In this document: positions 34,034-40,964 of the stretch, piece after piece
Numbering within the stretch: the first letter of the stretch is position 1
Layout: the number at the start of each line of letters is the position of its first letter
Assembly (NCBI GenBank): GCA_902790215.1
Contig: CADAQX010000019.1
Location: 1 to 40,964 of the forward strand
DNA length: 40,964 nt
DNA from: an uncultured Bacteroidota bacterium
Lineage (GTDB): Bacteria; Bacteroidota; Bacteroidia; Bacteroidales; P3
Direction of reading: 5' to 3'
Notes under the pieces: model-generated
Told to the model about the DNA's origin: nothing
Databases searched by the model: none
Seen by the model: the letters and a program-made list of their open reading frames with translations, nothing else
Program-made: the position numbers and the translations under genes

Positions 34034-35575
34034 ATGTTAGCAATAGGTATTATTATCGGTCTCGTCGTAGGCGGTGGCGTGGGTGTATGGCTCACCACAG
34101 GCATGCTGCGCAACCGGCTTCTGGCCAAGAGCCAACAGGTGCTCAAAGACGCCGAGGAAAAAGGTGAAATCATCAAGAAAGACAAAATCCTCCAGGCCAA
34201 GGAGAAATTCCTCCAGCTCAAGAGCGAGCACGACAAGCAGGTAAACGAGAAGAACAGCGCCATCCGCGAGGCCGAGCAGAAACTGAAACAACGCGAACAG
34301 TCGCTCAACCAGAAGGTCGAGGAACTGCAAAAGAAAAGCAACGAACTGAAACAGGTAAGCGAAAACCTGAACAACCAAATCGAGGTGCTCCGCAAACGCC
34401 AGGCCGAAGTGGAGAAAGTCTATAACGAAAGCATCGAGAAACTGGAGCACATCGCCGGCATGACTGCCGAAGAGGCCAAACAGCACCTCATCGAAATGAT
34501 GACCGACGAAGCCAAGTCGGAGGCGGCAAGCAACATCATGGACATCGTCGAGGAAGCCAAGATTACCGCCAACGAACAGGCCAAGAAAATCGTCATCCAG
34601 TCCATCCAGCGCACCGCCACCGAGAACGCCATCGAGAACACCGTCAGCGTCTTCAACCTGGAGAACGAAGAGGTGAAAGGCCGCATCATCGGCCGCGAAG
34701 GCCGCAACATCCGCGCCCTCGAATCACTCACCGGCGTGGAGATAATCATCGACGACTCGCCCGACGCCATCATCATCAGTGGATTCGACCCCGTGCGCCG
34801 CGAGATAGCCCGTCTGTCGCTGCACAAACTCGTCACCGACGGCCGCATCCACCCCGCACGCATTGAGGAAGTGGTGGCCAAGACCCGCCGCCAGATTGAG
34901 CAGGAGATTGCCGAAGTGGGCAAACGCACCTGCATCGACCTTGGCATCAACAATATGAACCACGAGCTCATGCGCATGGTGGGACGCATGAAATACCGCT
35001 CCTCCTACGGGCAGAACCTGCTGCAGCACAGCCGCGAGGTGGCCAACCTCGCCGCCACCATGGCCTCTGAGCTGGGCTTGAACCCCAAGCTGGCCAAACG
35101 CGCCGGTCTGCTCCACGACATCGGCAAAGTGCCCGAGACCGACCCCGAGCTGCCGCATGCAATCTTCGGCATGAAACTGGCCGAGAAATACAAAGAGCAT
35201 CCCGACGTGTGCAACGCCATCGGCGCCCACCACGACGAGACCGAGATGACCAACCTCATCTCCCCCATCATCCAGGTGTGCGACGCCATCAGCGGTGCCC
35301 GTCCCGGAGCACGCCGTGAAGTGGTCGAGGCCTACATCAACCGCCTCAAGAAACTCGAGGACATGGCCATGACCTACCCCGGCGTGGTGAAGACCTACGC
35401 CATCCAGGCCGGCCGCGAGCTGCGCGTCATTGTGGGAGCCGACAAAGTCAGCGACGCCGATGCCACCAAGCTCAGCTTTGACCTCTCGCGCCAGATTCAG
35501 AACGAGATGACCTACCCCGGCCAAATCAAGGTAACCGTCATCCGCGAAACCCGCGCCGTCAATTACGCTAAATAA
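34034..35575 (+). CDS. rny: Ribonuclease Y
   Basis: 513 residues, full length. N-terminal membrane helix (1-20), long coiled coil (30-150), KH domain with [12 protein letters not shown] (216-227) and an HD phosphohydrolase domain ([22 protein letters not shown]; His361 and Asp362). RNase Y is a membrane-tethered endoribonuclease that starts mRNA decay. It stands directly downstream of zapA and the 6S RNA, with the usual Bacteroidales neighbourhood. Confidence 0.97.
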   Translation: MLAIGIIIGLVVGGGVGVWLTTGMLRNRLLAKSQQVLKDAEEKGEIIKKDKILQAKEKFLQLKSEHDKQVNEKNSAIREAEQKLKQREQSLNQKVEELQKKSNELKQVSENLNNQIEVLRKRQAEVEKVYNESIEKLEHIAGMTAEEAKQHLIEMMTDEAKSEAASNIMDIVEEAKITANEQAKKIVIQSIQRTATENAIENTVSVFNLENEEVKGRIIGREGRNIRALESLTGVEIIIDDSPDAIIISGFDPVRREIARLSLHKLVTDGRIHPARIEEVVAKTRRQIEQEIAEVGKRTCIDLGINNMNHELMRMVGRMKYRSSYGQNLLQHSREVANLAATMASELGLNPKLAKRAGLLHDIGKVPETDPELPHAIFGMKLAEKYKEHPDVCNAIGAHHDETEMTNLISPIIQVCDAISGARPGARREVVEAYINRLKKLEDMAMTYPGVVKTYAIQAGRELRVIVGADKVSDADATKLSFDLSRQIQNEMTYPGQIKVTVIRETRAVNYAK

Positions 35576-35577
35576 GA

Positions 35578-35729
35578 ACGTGTTAATGTGTGAATGTGTG
35601 AATGCGTGAGTAATTGCTTGAATGCATGAATGCGTAAATGCTTGAGTGAAAAACACTCAAACAATCAAGCAATCAGACAATCAAGCAATTGATAACTACT
35701 CAAGCAATCAAACAATCAAACATTCTATT
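35578..35729. repeat. Short-period repeats and hairpin between rny and lgt
   Basis: Imperfect heptamer-like phrases (GTGTGAATG, GCTTGAATG, CAATCAAAC). TTGAGTGaaaaaCACTCAA at 35642-35660 can form a stable hairpin and may end the rny transcript. Confidence 0.75.
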
Positions 35730-36596
35730 ATGCTGCTAAACTTCATCCACTGGAATGTTAACCCCGAGATGTTCCACATCGGCTCCTTCGGGCTGAGGTT
35801 CTACTCTCTGGGCTTCCTTCTCGCCTTTCTGCTGGGCTACTACATCGTCTATCGCATGTTCCAGCGCGAGAAGGTGGAGACCAAATACCTGGAGTCACTG
35901 GTGCTATGGATGTTCGTAGCCACCCTGGTGGGCGCCCGCCTGGGGCACTGCTTCTTCTACCAGCCCGACTACTTCTGCACCTCCGAGCACTGGCTTGAAA
36001 TCTTCCTGCCCTTCGACGACCAATGGCACTTTACCGGCTACGAAGGCCTTGCCAGCCACGGTGCCGCCATCGCCATCCTGCTTACCATCTGGCTCTGGTG
36101 CCGCAAAAACAAGATAAACGCCTGGTGGCTGCTCGACCGCTTCGTCATCGTCGTGGCACTGGGCGGTGCCTTCATCCGTCTGGGCAATCTCTTCAACAGC
36201 GAAATCTACGGTGTAGAGACCTCCCTCCCCTGGGGCTTCATCTTCGAGCGCAACGGCGAAACCGTGCCCAAGCACCCCACACAAATCTATGAGTCCCTCT
36301 CCTACTTCCTCATCTTCGCCGCCTGCCTCTGGGCCTACCGCAAACACGACGGCAAACTCCACAACGGCCGCCTCTTCGGCTGGTGGCTCATAGCCCTGTG
36401 GGGTGTGCGTTTCCTCATCGAGTTTGTCAAAGAAGAACAAGTCGATTTCGAGAAAGGCATGACCCTCGACATGGGGCAATGGCTCAGCATCCCCTTCATC
36501 CTGGGCGGCATACTCATCGTGCTGCTCTCGCACAAAGGCCTCATCAAGGAAGGCATTTTCACCGGAAAGCAAAAAGAAAAACAAAAAAAGAAATAA
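35730..36596 (+). CDS. lgt: Prolipoprotein diacylglyceryl transferase
   Basis: 288 residues from the ATG at 35730; an open frame upstream reads through repeats. Multi-pass inner-membrane enzyme with the Lgt signature GLASHGAA and [12 protein letters not shown]. It transfers diacylglycerol from phosphatidylglycerol to the lipobox cysteine, which the lipoprotein encoded at 18826 would need. The C-terminus ends in a Lys-rich cytosolic tail. Followed 7 nt later by gpmA. Confidence 0.95.
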   Translation: MLLNFIHWNVNPEMFHIGSFGLRFYSLGFLLAFLLGYYIVYRMFQREKVETKYLESLVLWMFVATLVGARLGHCFFYQPDYFCTSEHWLEIFLPFDDQWHFTGYEGLASHGAAIAILLTIWLWCRKNKINAWWLLDRFVIVVALGGAFIRLGNLFNSEIYGVETSLPWGFIFERNGETVPKHPTQIYESLSYFLIFAACLWAYRKHDGKLHNGRLFGWWLIALWGVRFLIEFVKEEQVDFEKGMTLDMGQWLSIPFILGGILIVLLSHKGLIKEGIFTGKQKEKQKKK

Positions 36597-36603
36597 CGAA
36601 ACC

Positions 36604-37350
36604 ATGAAGAAACTGATACTTGTACGCCACGGCGAAAGCGAGTGGAACAAAATGAATCTTTTCACCGGATGGACCGACGTGGACCTCACCCCCTACGGCA
36701 TGTGCGAGGCCTATATGGCCGGCCGCCTGCTCAAGGACGAAGGCTACCGCCCCACCATGTGCTACACCTCCTACCTCAAACGCGCTGTCAAAACCCTCAA
36801 CCAGATACTCGACGCCATGGACATGGACTACCTGCCCGTGGAAAAGAGCTGGCGCCTCAACGAGAAGAGCTACGGAGCCCTGCAGGGTGCCAACAAAGCC
36901 GAGACGCTGAAGAAATACGGCGAAGAGAAACTCATGCAATGGCGCCGCAGCTACGACGTGCAGCCCCCGGCACTGGAGCTTGACGACAAGCGCAACCCCC
37001 GCAAAGACCCGCGCTACGCCGCCGTCAGCGACGCCGAACTCCCCGCCACCGAAGCCCTCTGCGACACCATCGCACGCCTCATGCCCTACTACCAAGGCAC
37101 CATCCTCCCCGCCTTCCAGCAGCACGACGAAGTCATGGTGGTGGCCCACGGCAACAGTCTGCGCGGTATCGTCAAGACCCTCAAGGGCATAAGCGACGCC
37201 GACATCGTAGGATTCAATATTCCTACCGCAGTACCCTATATTTTTGAATTCGACGACCAGATGAACCTGCAAAATGACTTCTATCTCGGCAACCAAGAGG
37301 AAATTCGCAAGAAAATAGAAGGTGTTAAAAATCAGGCTAAAAAGAAATAA
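36604..37350 (+). CDS. gpmA: 2,3-bisphosphoglycerate-dependent phosphoglycerate mutase
   Basis: 248 residues. The phosphohistidine motif [10 protein letters not shown] (His9), the conserved [12 protein letters not shown] and the second catalytic His in VVAHGNSLR (about 182) are present. It interconverts 3- and 2-phosphoglycerate in glycolysis. Only 7 nt from lgt, so probably co-transcribed. Confidence 0.97.
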   Translation: MKKLILVRHGESEWNKMNLFTGWTDVDLTPYGMCEAYMAGRLLKDEGYRPTMCYTSYLKRAVKTLNQILDAMDMDYLPVEKSWRLNEKSYGALQGANKAETLKKYGEEKLMQWRRSYDVQPPALELDDKRNPRKDPRYAAVSDAELPATEALCDTIARLMPYYQGTILPAFQQHDEVMVVAHGNSLRGIVKTLKGISDADIVGFNIPTAVPYIFEFDDQMNLQNDFYLGNQEEIRKKIEGVKNQAKKK

Positions 37351-37384
37351 AATAAGGCTGTAAGGTACGAAAAAAGAAAAAAGT

Positions 37385-37416
37385 TTTCACCAATTCAAAA
37401 AAAGTTCGTACCTTTG
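37385..37416 (+). promoter_or_regulatory. Promoter of the tRNA cluster
   Basis: TTTC (37385-37388), 20 nt, TACCTTTG (37409-37416), about 50 nt before tRNA-Ser. Confidence 0.7.
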
Positions 37417-37468
37417 CACCCGATTTCGTTGAACGAAAACACAGGTTTTCGCAGAAATCGACAGCTAC

Positions 37469-37559
37469 GGAGAGGTGGGTGAGTGGCTGAAACCAACAGT
37501 TTGCTAAACTGTCGTACTCGATTAGGGTACCGGGGGTTCGAATCCCCCCTTCTCCGCCA
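37469..37559 (+). tRNA. tRNA-Ser (GCT)
   Basis: 91 nt including an encoded CCA. Acceptor GGAGAGG pairs with CTTCTCC; the anticodon loop TTGCTAA gives GCT. A long variable arm is typical of serine tRNA. Confidence 0.95.
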
Positions 37560-37570
37560 AGCCAAGAGAG

Positions 37571-37596
37571 AAAGACGTCCACGAGGCGTCTTTTTT
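37571..37596 (+). terminator. Rho-independent terminator
   Basis: AAGACG / CGTCTT stem followed by a T-run, just after tRNA-Ser. Confidence 0.7.
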
Positions 37597-37610
37597 CTTG
37601 ACAAAGGCAA

Positions 37611-37685
37611 CGGGATATGGCGTAGTCCGGTTAGCGCGCCTGCTTTGGGAGCAGGAGATCGCCTGTTCGAATCAGGCTATCCCGA
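37611..37685 (+). tRNA. tRNA-Pro (TGG)
   Basis: 75 nt. Acceptor CGGGATA pairs with TATCCCG; the anticodon stem CCTGC/GCAGG encloses TTTGGGA, giving TGG. The CCA end is not encoded. Confidence 0.95.
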
Positions 37686-37687
37686 CA

Positions 37688-37770
37688 AGTGAACGTGTTA
37701 ACGTGTGAATACGTTAATTTGTTAGTCAGACTTACGAATTAACACATTAACGAATTAACAAGTTCAAAAA
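37688..37770. repeat. Short-period repeats between tRNA genes
   Basis: GTGTTAACGTGTGAATACG and AATTAACACATTAACG phrases, partly inverted, of the same class as at 19693 and 35578. Confidence 0.7.
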
Positions 37771-37773
37771 AGC

Positions 37774-37850
37774 GGTTCCGTAGCTCAGCTGGATAGAGCA
37801 ACTGCCTTCTAAGCAGTAGGTCCTGCGTTCGAATCGCAGCGGAATCACCA
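37774..37850 (+). tRNA. tRNA-Arg (TCT)
   Basis: 77 nt with encoded CCA. Acceptor GGTTCCG pairs with CGGAATC; the anticodon loop CTTCTAA gives TCT. Confidence 0.95.
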
Positions 37851-37858
37851 ATCAACCA

Positions 37859-37893
37859 AGAGAGTCTCACCTCAGCGAGACTCTCTTTTTTCT
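37859..37893 (+). terminator. Rho-independent terminator
   Basis: Strong hairpin AGAGAGTCTC / GAGACTCTCT with a T-run, right after tRNA-Arg. Confidence 0.85.
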
Positions 37894-37923
37894 TTCCACA
37901 GAGAAAAGTTTGTGCAGGGGTGT

Positions 37924-37961
37924 AGTTTTTCGGCAGTCCCGTTGTCTAACGGGCAAAAACT
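37924..37961 (+). promoter_or_regulatory. Hairpin in the leader of the ECF sigma gene
   Basis: Outer arms AGTTTTT/AAAAACT and inner arms CCCGTT/AACGGG can form a stem 13 nt before the start codon. It may control translation or be a terminator-like barrier. Confidence 0.5.
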
Positions 37962-37973
37962 GATTCCACATTT

Positions 37974-38459
37974 ATGAACAAGAAACAACAGATTGAACTC
38001 GACTTCGAGCAGATGGTGGAACGGCAGCGGCAGACCATCTACTCCGTCTGCTACCTCTTCGCCGACAAGCGGCAGCAAGCCGACGACCTCTTCCAAGAGA
38101 CGCTCATACGCCTCTGGCAGGGCTTCGGCACCTACGAAGGGCGCAGCACAGAAAAGACATGGGTCTATCGCGTGGCCCTCAACACCTGCATCAACATCAA
38201 CCGCAAGCACCGCCGCCGCCCCGACACCTCGCCCCTGAAGATGGACATGGACCTCTATGCCGAGGAAGAACGCTGCCCCGCCGCCTCGCGCCTGCACCGC
38301 CGCATCGCCAGGCTCCACCCCTTCGACCGCGCACTCATCCTCCTCTGGCTCGAAGACCTCCCCTACGACGAGATAGCCGCCATCCTCGGCATCACCGTCA
38401 AGAACGTCAGCGTCCGCCTCGTGCGCATACGCGAAAAACTCAAAACAATAACCGACTAA
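37974..38459 (+). CDS. ECF-type RNA polymerase sigma factor
   Basis: 161 residues. Region 2 spans about 10-75 (YLFADKRQQADDLFQETLIR, TWVYRVALNTCIN) and region 4 about 105-155 (LPYDEIAAILGITVKNVSV, RLVRIREKL). The length is typical. It is followed 11 nt later by a membrane protein gene, the usual place for an anti-sigma or sensor partner. Target promoters are unknown. Confidence 0.92.
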   Translation: MNKKQQIELDFEQMVERQRQTIYSVCYLFADKRQQADDLFQETLIRLWQGFGTYEGRSTEKTWVYRVALNTCININRKHRRRPDTSPLKMDMDLYAEEERCPAASRLHRRIARLHPFDRALILLWLEDLPYDEIAAILGITVKNVSVRLVRIREKLKTITD

Positions 38460-38470
38460 AACAAAAAACA

Positions 38471-39049
38471 ATGGAAAACAATCTCGATTTAAAACAAGAG
38501 CTGCAACAAGACCTCCACGACCTGCAGCAAGACATAGCCAATCACAGCACTTTCAACAACGAGGTATGGCGCCGCTCGGTGCGCCGCCGAGTCATAGGCC
38601 TGTACCGCCTGAATCTAATATGCTCCGTCTTTCTCATCATTTTCACCATTATCATCACCCCGTTTCTCTTTTATGAATACCTATGGCCCTGGTGGGGGAT
38701 ACTTTCCGCCGACCTGCTGATTATCTCACTGACCATATACAGCCTTATTGTGACCCGCGGCATGCGGCGACCCGACATGAATTCGAAATCCGGGCTGCTC
38801 TCCCTGCGCGAAAGTGTTCAGCGAAGCTCCCAAACGCCCAAACGCCACAAAGCCGTCATCTATGTGGTTAGCGGTGTTGTCATAGCACTCATGTTAATCT
38901 ATGCCTATAAAAACAACCCCGACTTCTTACCCTCCAAACTAATCGGAGGCGCTGCCGGCCTGCTTGCCGGACTCCTTGTCGCCCGAAGGCTGAAGAAACA
39001 CTACTCCAACCTCAGCGAGGAAATCGACGAACTGCTGAAAGAGGAATGA
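38471..39049 (+). CDS. Membrane protein, possible anti-sigma or sensor partner
   Basis: 192 residues from the ATG at 38471. The N-terminal cytosolic helix region (LKQELQQDLHDLQQDIANHS, then EVWRRSVRRRVIGLY) is followed by two membrane helices and then two more (VIYVVSGVVIALMLIY, LIGGAAGLLAGLLVA), and a charged C-terminus. The N-terminus could bind the sigma factor, but no canonical anti-sigma fold is visible. Operon with the ECF gene. Confidence 0.72.
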   Translation: MENNLDLKQELQQDLHDLQQDIANHSTFNNEVWRRSVRRRVIGLYRLNLICSVFLIIFTIIITPFLFYEYLWPWWGILSADLLIISLTIYSLIVTRGMRRPDMNSKSGLLSLRESVQRSSQTPKRHKAVIYVVSGVVIALMLIYAYKNNPDFLPSKLIGGAAGLLAGLLVARRLKKHYSNLSEEIDELLKEE

Positions 39050-39085
39050 ATGGAGAATGGAAGAGTATGCAAACGTGCGAATGCA

Positions 39086-39378
39086 TAAACCCAAATCGGT
39101 CATTAAGTGTTACGCCAAATTAGTATTTGAGGTAGTTCTATTAATTGCTTGCAATTATAGTCTTAGATTCTTAGTAGATTCAAAGTGTGAAATTTCAATT
39201 TTCACTTTTCAATTTTTAAGGGCTCAATGTAGTGTCGTTCTTTATCCTATCGATTTCCAATGTGTTTCCCTCATTTTTCCCTTTCTGAAACGGAAAAAGA
39301 GTGGAAAACGAGCGAATAACGAGCGAATAAATGACAACCCTTCAACGACTGATTATAAACCCTAACGACCGATTGGAG
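39086..39378. mobile_element. MITE-like intergenic element with degenerate TIRs
   Basis: Left AACCCAAATCGGTCATTA (39087-39104) and right CTAACGACCGATTGGAGTTT (about 39362-39381) are inverted variants of the 26692 terminus. Inside are a copy of the 18706 repeat (39128-39195) and a block shared with 9833-9955. No gene is supported between 39050 and 39485; AT-rich CAATTTTCAC-type repeats follow near 39450. Confidence 0.6.
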
Positions 39379-39485
39379 TTTAATATTCAATAATGAGTAT
39401 CATAAATGCCCCTTTCAGGGAGTGGAGGATTCCTTGAATAATCCCGCCTACTTTTCAATTTTCACCTTTCACTTTTCAATTCATG

Positions 39486-39704
39486 CTAATTCTTGACCAG
39501 TTTCTTTGTGGCCACGCCGTGGGGCAGGTACAGGGCAACGATATAGGTGCCGCTGGCAAGTCCGCTCACGTCCACCATGGAGGAGATGCCGTCGGCCTCC
39601 TGCTCCAGCACCTTGCGCCCGTCGAGGGAATACAGCTCTATGCGGCTCAGCCTGAACGACGACACCACATTCACCTCTCCTCCACCTCCAAGGGGCTGGT
39701 CCAC
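39486..39704 (-). pseudogene. Type IX secretion C-terminal sorting domain, frameshifted from its gene
   Basis: 72 residues in a frame -1 relative to the upstream gene: RIELYSLDGRKVLEQEADG, MVDVSGLASGTYIVALYLPH and the basic end TKKLVKN. This is the T9SS type A sorting domain that directs proteins across the outer membrane. It overlaps the upstream frame by 34 nt at a GGAGGTGGAGGAGAGG tract and has no good start of its own. It is almost certainly the natural C-terminus of the 39671-40885 protein. Confidence 0.82.
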
Positions 39705-40885
39705 TCGCCATATTCCCCTGTCACGCTGCAGTAGCCGCGCACCAAGGCGAAGTACTGCGTCCCTACCTCAAGACCCGTCAGCGTCACCATGGGGCTGCTG
39801 ACTGTGTCGAAGGTGAAATCCTCCCAGGCGTCGTCAACCTTGCCGTAGGACACAATCCACGGGCCACCGTCTCCGGCGTCCCACATCAGCGTGGCGGTGC
39901 CGCCGCCGCGCTCGGCCACCCGCAGGTTGCGCACCTCGTGGCACAGCACACTGTCGAATCCCGGCTCTATGATGGGGAAGACCAGTGGTCCGTGGAACCA
40001 ATAATGGCCGTCAATTGTTTGGGAGGATCCTACTGAAAACCTTCTCCAGCTCTCTACACGATATTTATACCATAAAATATTCTCTGGTATCGGGTCATCA
40101 CTCATCTCCTTGTCAAGAAGAGAAAACATCCTTGTCGGGTTGTGGTCCCATAGCCACATCCTGTACCGCCCCTCGTCAGGAGTGAACACCCAATCCTTGT
40201 GACCTTCGTTGTTGAATGTTGTGATGGCCACCACAAAAGAGTCCTCCACCACCACAGGTTTGTCGAACATCACCTCGTACAGGGGGGCGATATACGAAGT
40301 GGCCGAGCTGTCGACCGGTGCATGACGATATCCGTCGTGTTGATTAAATGCATGGCATCGCGGGGGGAGTGATATGTAACGGTGTGGGTTCTCTATCCGC
40401 CAGGGTCCGTCCATCAGTTTCACCAAGTTTCCACCTTCCACGGGCTTGTACAGTATCATCGAGTCTGTAGCACGACCGGCCAGTGTCGTGTCCCATGTGT
40501 TCGGGCGTGTATATACTTCGTAATAGTTGGGCAAACAAGATGTATCGCGGGTTTCCTGCATATAGGCCGGCGCTGCTATCCCGACCACTTTCATCGGCCT
40601 CTCGGTGTACATCTGCACACCGTATATGGTATTGCCTATCAGGGCTCGGTTGCCCCAATCGTCCGGTTCAAAGTCCGGGGGTGTTATATGGTAAGTACCA
40701 TGATGTAAATCGTCATCGGCGTAGACCATCCATCGATGGTTAGTGTCCTCGTACCAGTTGTAGATATAGTGGAAATACGTCAGCTCCCTTTCGAAAATTG
40801 TGTCGCCCACAGGCCGCTGAGCTTTGGCTTTCCCTGCGCAGCACATCGCTGCCACTATCATTGTCAAGACTGCTATTTTTTTCAT
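39671..40885 (-). CDS. Secreted protein with C-terminal fibronectin-type III domain, frameshifted before its sorting signal
   Basis: 404 residues. Signal peptide MKKIAVLTMIVAAMCCAGKA, a large unrecognised beta-rich region, and a C-terminal fibronectin type III-like domain (about 330-400: NLRVAERGGGTATLMWDAGD, VTLTGLEVGTQYFALVRGY). The frame ends EWTSPLEVEER just before the sorting domain, which continues in the -1 frame. As read, the protein would reach the periplasm but lack the T9SS export signal. The break lies in a G/A-rich slippage-prone tract, so phase variation or a sequencing error are alternatives. Function unknown; adhesin-like roles are common for this layout. Confidence 0.8.
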   Translation of the reverse strand: MKKIAVLTMIVAAMCCAGKAKAQRPVGDTIFERELTYFHYIYNWYEDTNHRWMVYADDDLHHGTYHITPPDFEPDDWGNRALIGNTIYGVQMYTERPMKVVGIAAPAYMQETRDTSCLPNYYEVYTRPNTWDTTLAGRATDSMILYKPVEGGNLVKLMDGPWRIENPHRYISLPPRCHAFNQHDGYRHAPVDSSATSYIAPLYEVMFDKPVVVEDSFVVAITTFNNEGHKDWVFTPDEGRYRMWLWDHNPTRMFSLLDKEMSDDPIPENILWYKYRVESWRRFSVGSSQTIDGHYWFHGPLVFPIIEPGFDSVLCHEVRNLRVAERGGGTATLMWDAGDGGPWIVSYGKVDDAWEDFTFDTVSSPMVTLTGLEVGTQYFALVRGYCSVTGEYGEWTSPLEVEER

Positions 40886-40964
40886 AGAACGGTTTTTTAG
40901 TTGGTTTATTCACATCTGATTGATATTTCTCTGTCTATTTGCTCATAAGTGTTGTCGTATTTTC

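Noticed and set aside
39671-39704. Programmed -1 ribosomal frameshift joining the secreted protein to its sorting domain
   Set aside because: No convincing slippery heptamer followed by a pseudoknot or stem is visible; slippage mutation or sequencing error is simpler. Kept only as a remote option.

Overview
The window looks like Bacteroidales chromosome. Promoters have the Bacteroidetes form (TTTG or TTTC, about 20 nt, then TAnnTTTG), Shine-Dalgarno signals are weak, one secreted protein ends in a type IX secretion sorting domain, and the housekeeping set (nifJ, sodB, zapA-rny, lgt, gpmA, wHTH-CreD) is typical of that order. I cannot name the genus. GC-rich core genes sit beside AT-rich accessory genes.

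Positions 1-9840 are an accessory region stacked behind the start of nifJ (pyruvate:ferredoxin oxidoreductase), with nearly all genes on the minus strand. From right to left it holds: the 3' end of a lost phosphoesterase; an ORF6N gene; RhuM and DUF1848 debris; two WG-repeat genes; an AbiEi/AbiEii-like toxin-antitoxin pair with a phosphoesterase; a RecQ helicase-phosphoribosyltransferase fusion with a DprA-like partner; and finally the intact nifJ start. Each block is separated by a partial copy of the nifJ promoter and 5' end, so this looks like a repeatedly used insertion or recombination site.

10166-20673 holds an SGNH hydrolase, a three-gene envelope operon of unknown function, small conserved genes (DUF1294, DUF4298), a barrel-like protein, a lipoprotein phosphoesterase, a MITE-like element and a thioesterase.

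21350-26503 is a second accessory cluster: a PD-(D/E)XK nuclease-helicase (DUF2075), a Vsr endonuclease invaded by an AT-rich repeat, a WYL regulator carrying a complete REP-associated tyrosine transposase (RAYT) in frame, and a HIRAN protein. REP-like palindromes of the kind RAYTs act on occur here, as an in-frame array inside an unrelated gene (12492-12660), and next to sodB.

26996-39049 is core: sodB; a membrane protein-wHTH-CreD module with a shared palindromic operator; a DUF4153 protein; a ZapB-like protein; zapA; a probable 6S RNA; rny; lgt; gpmA; tRNA-Ser, tRNA-Pro and tRNA-Arg; and an ECF sigma factor with a membrane partner. The window ends with a secreted protein whose sorting domain is separated from it by a frameshift.

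The most notable items are the nifJ promoter hotspot, the RecQ-PRTase/DprA pair (PRTase plus DprA recalls ShosTA), the in-frame RAYT inside the WYL protein, and the phosphoesterase attached to an AbiE-like pair.
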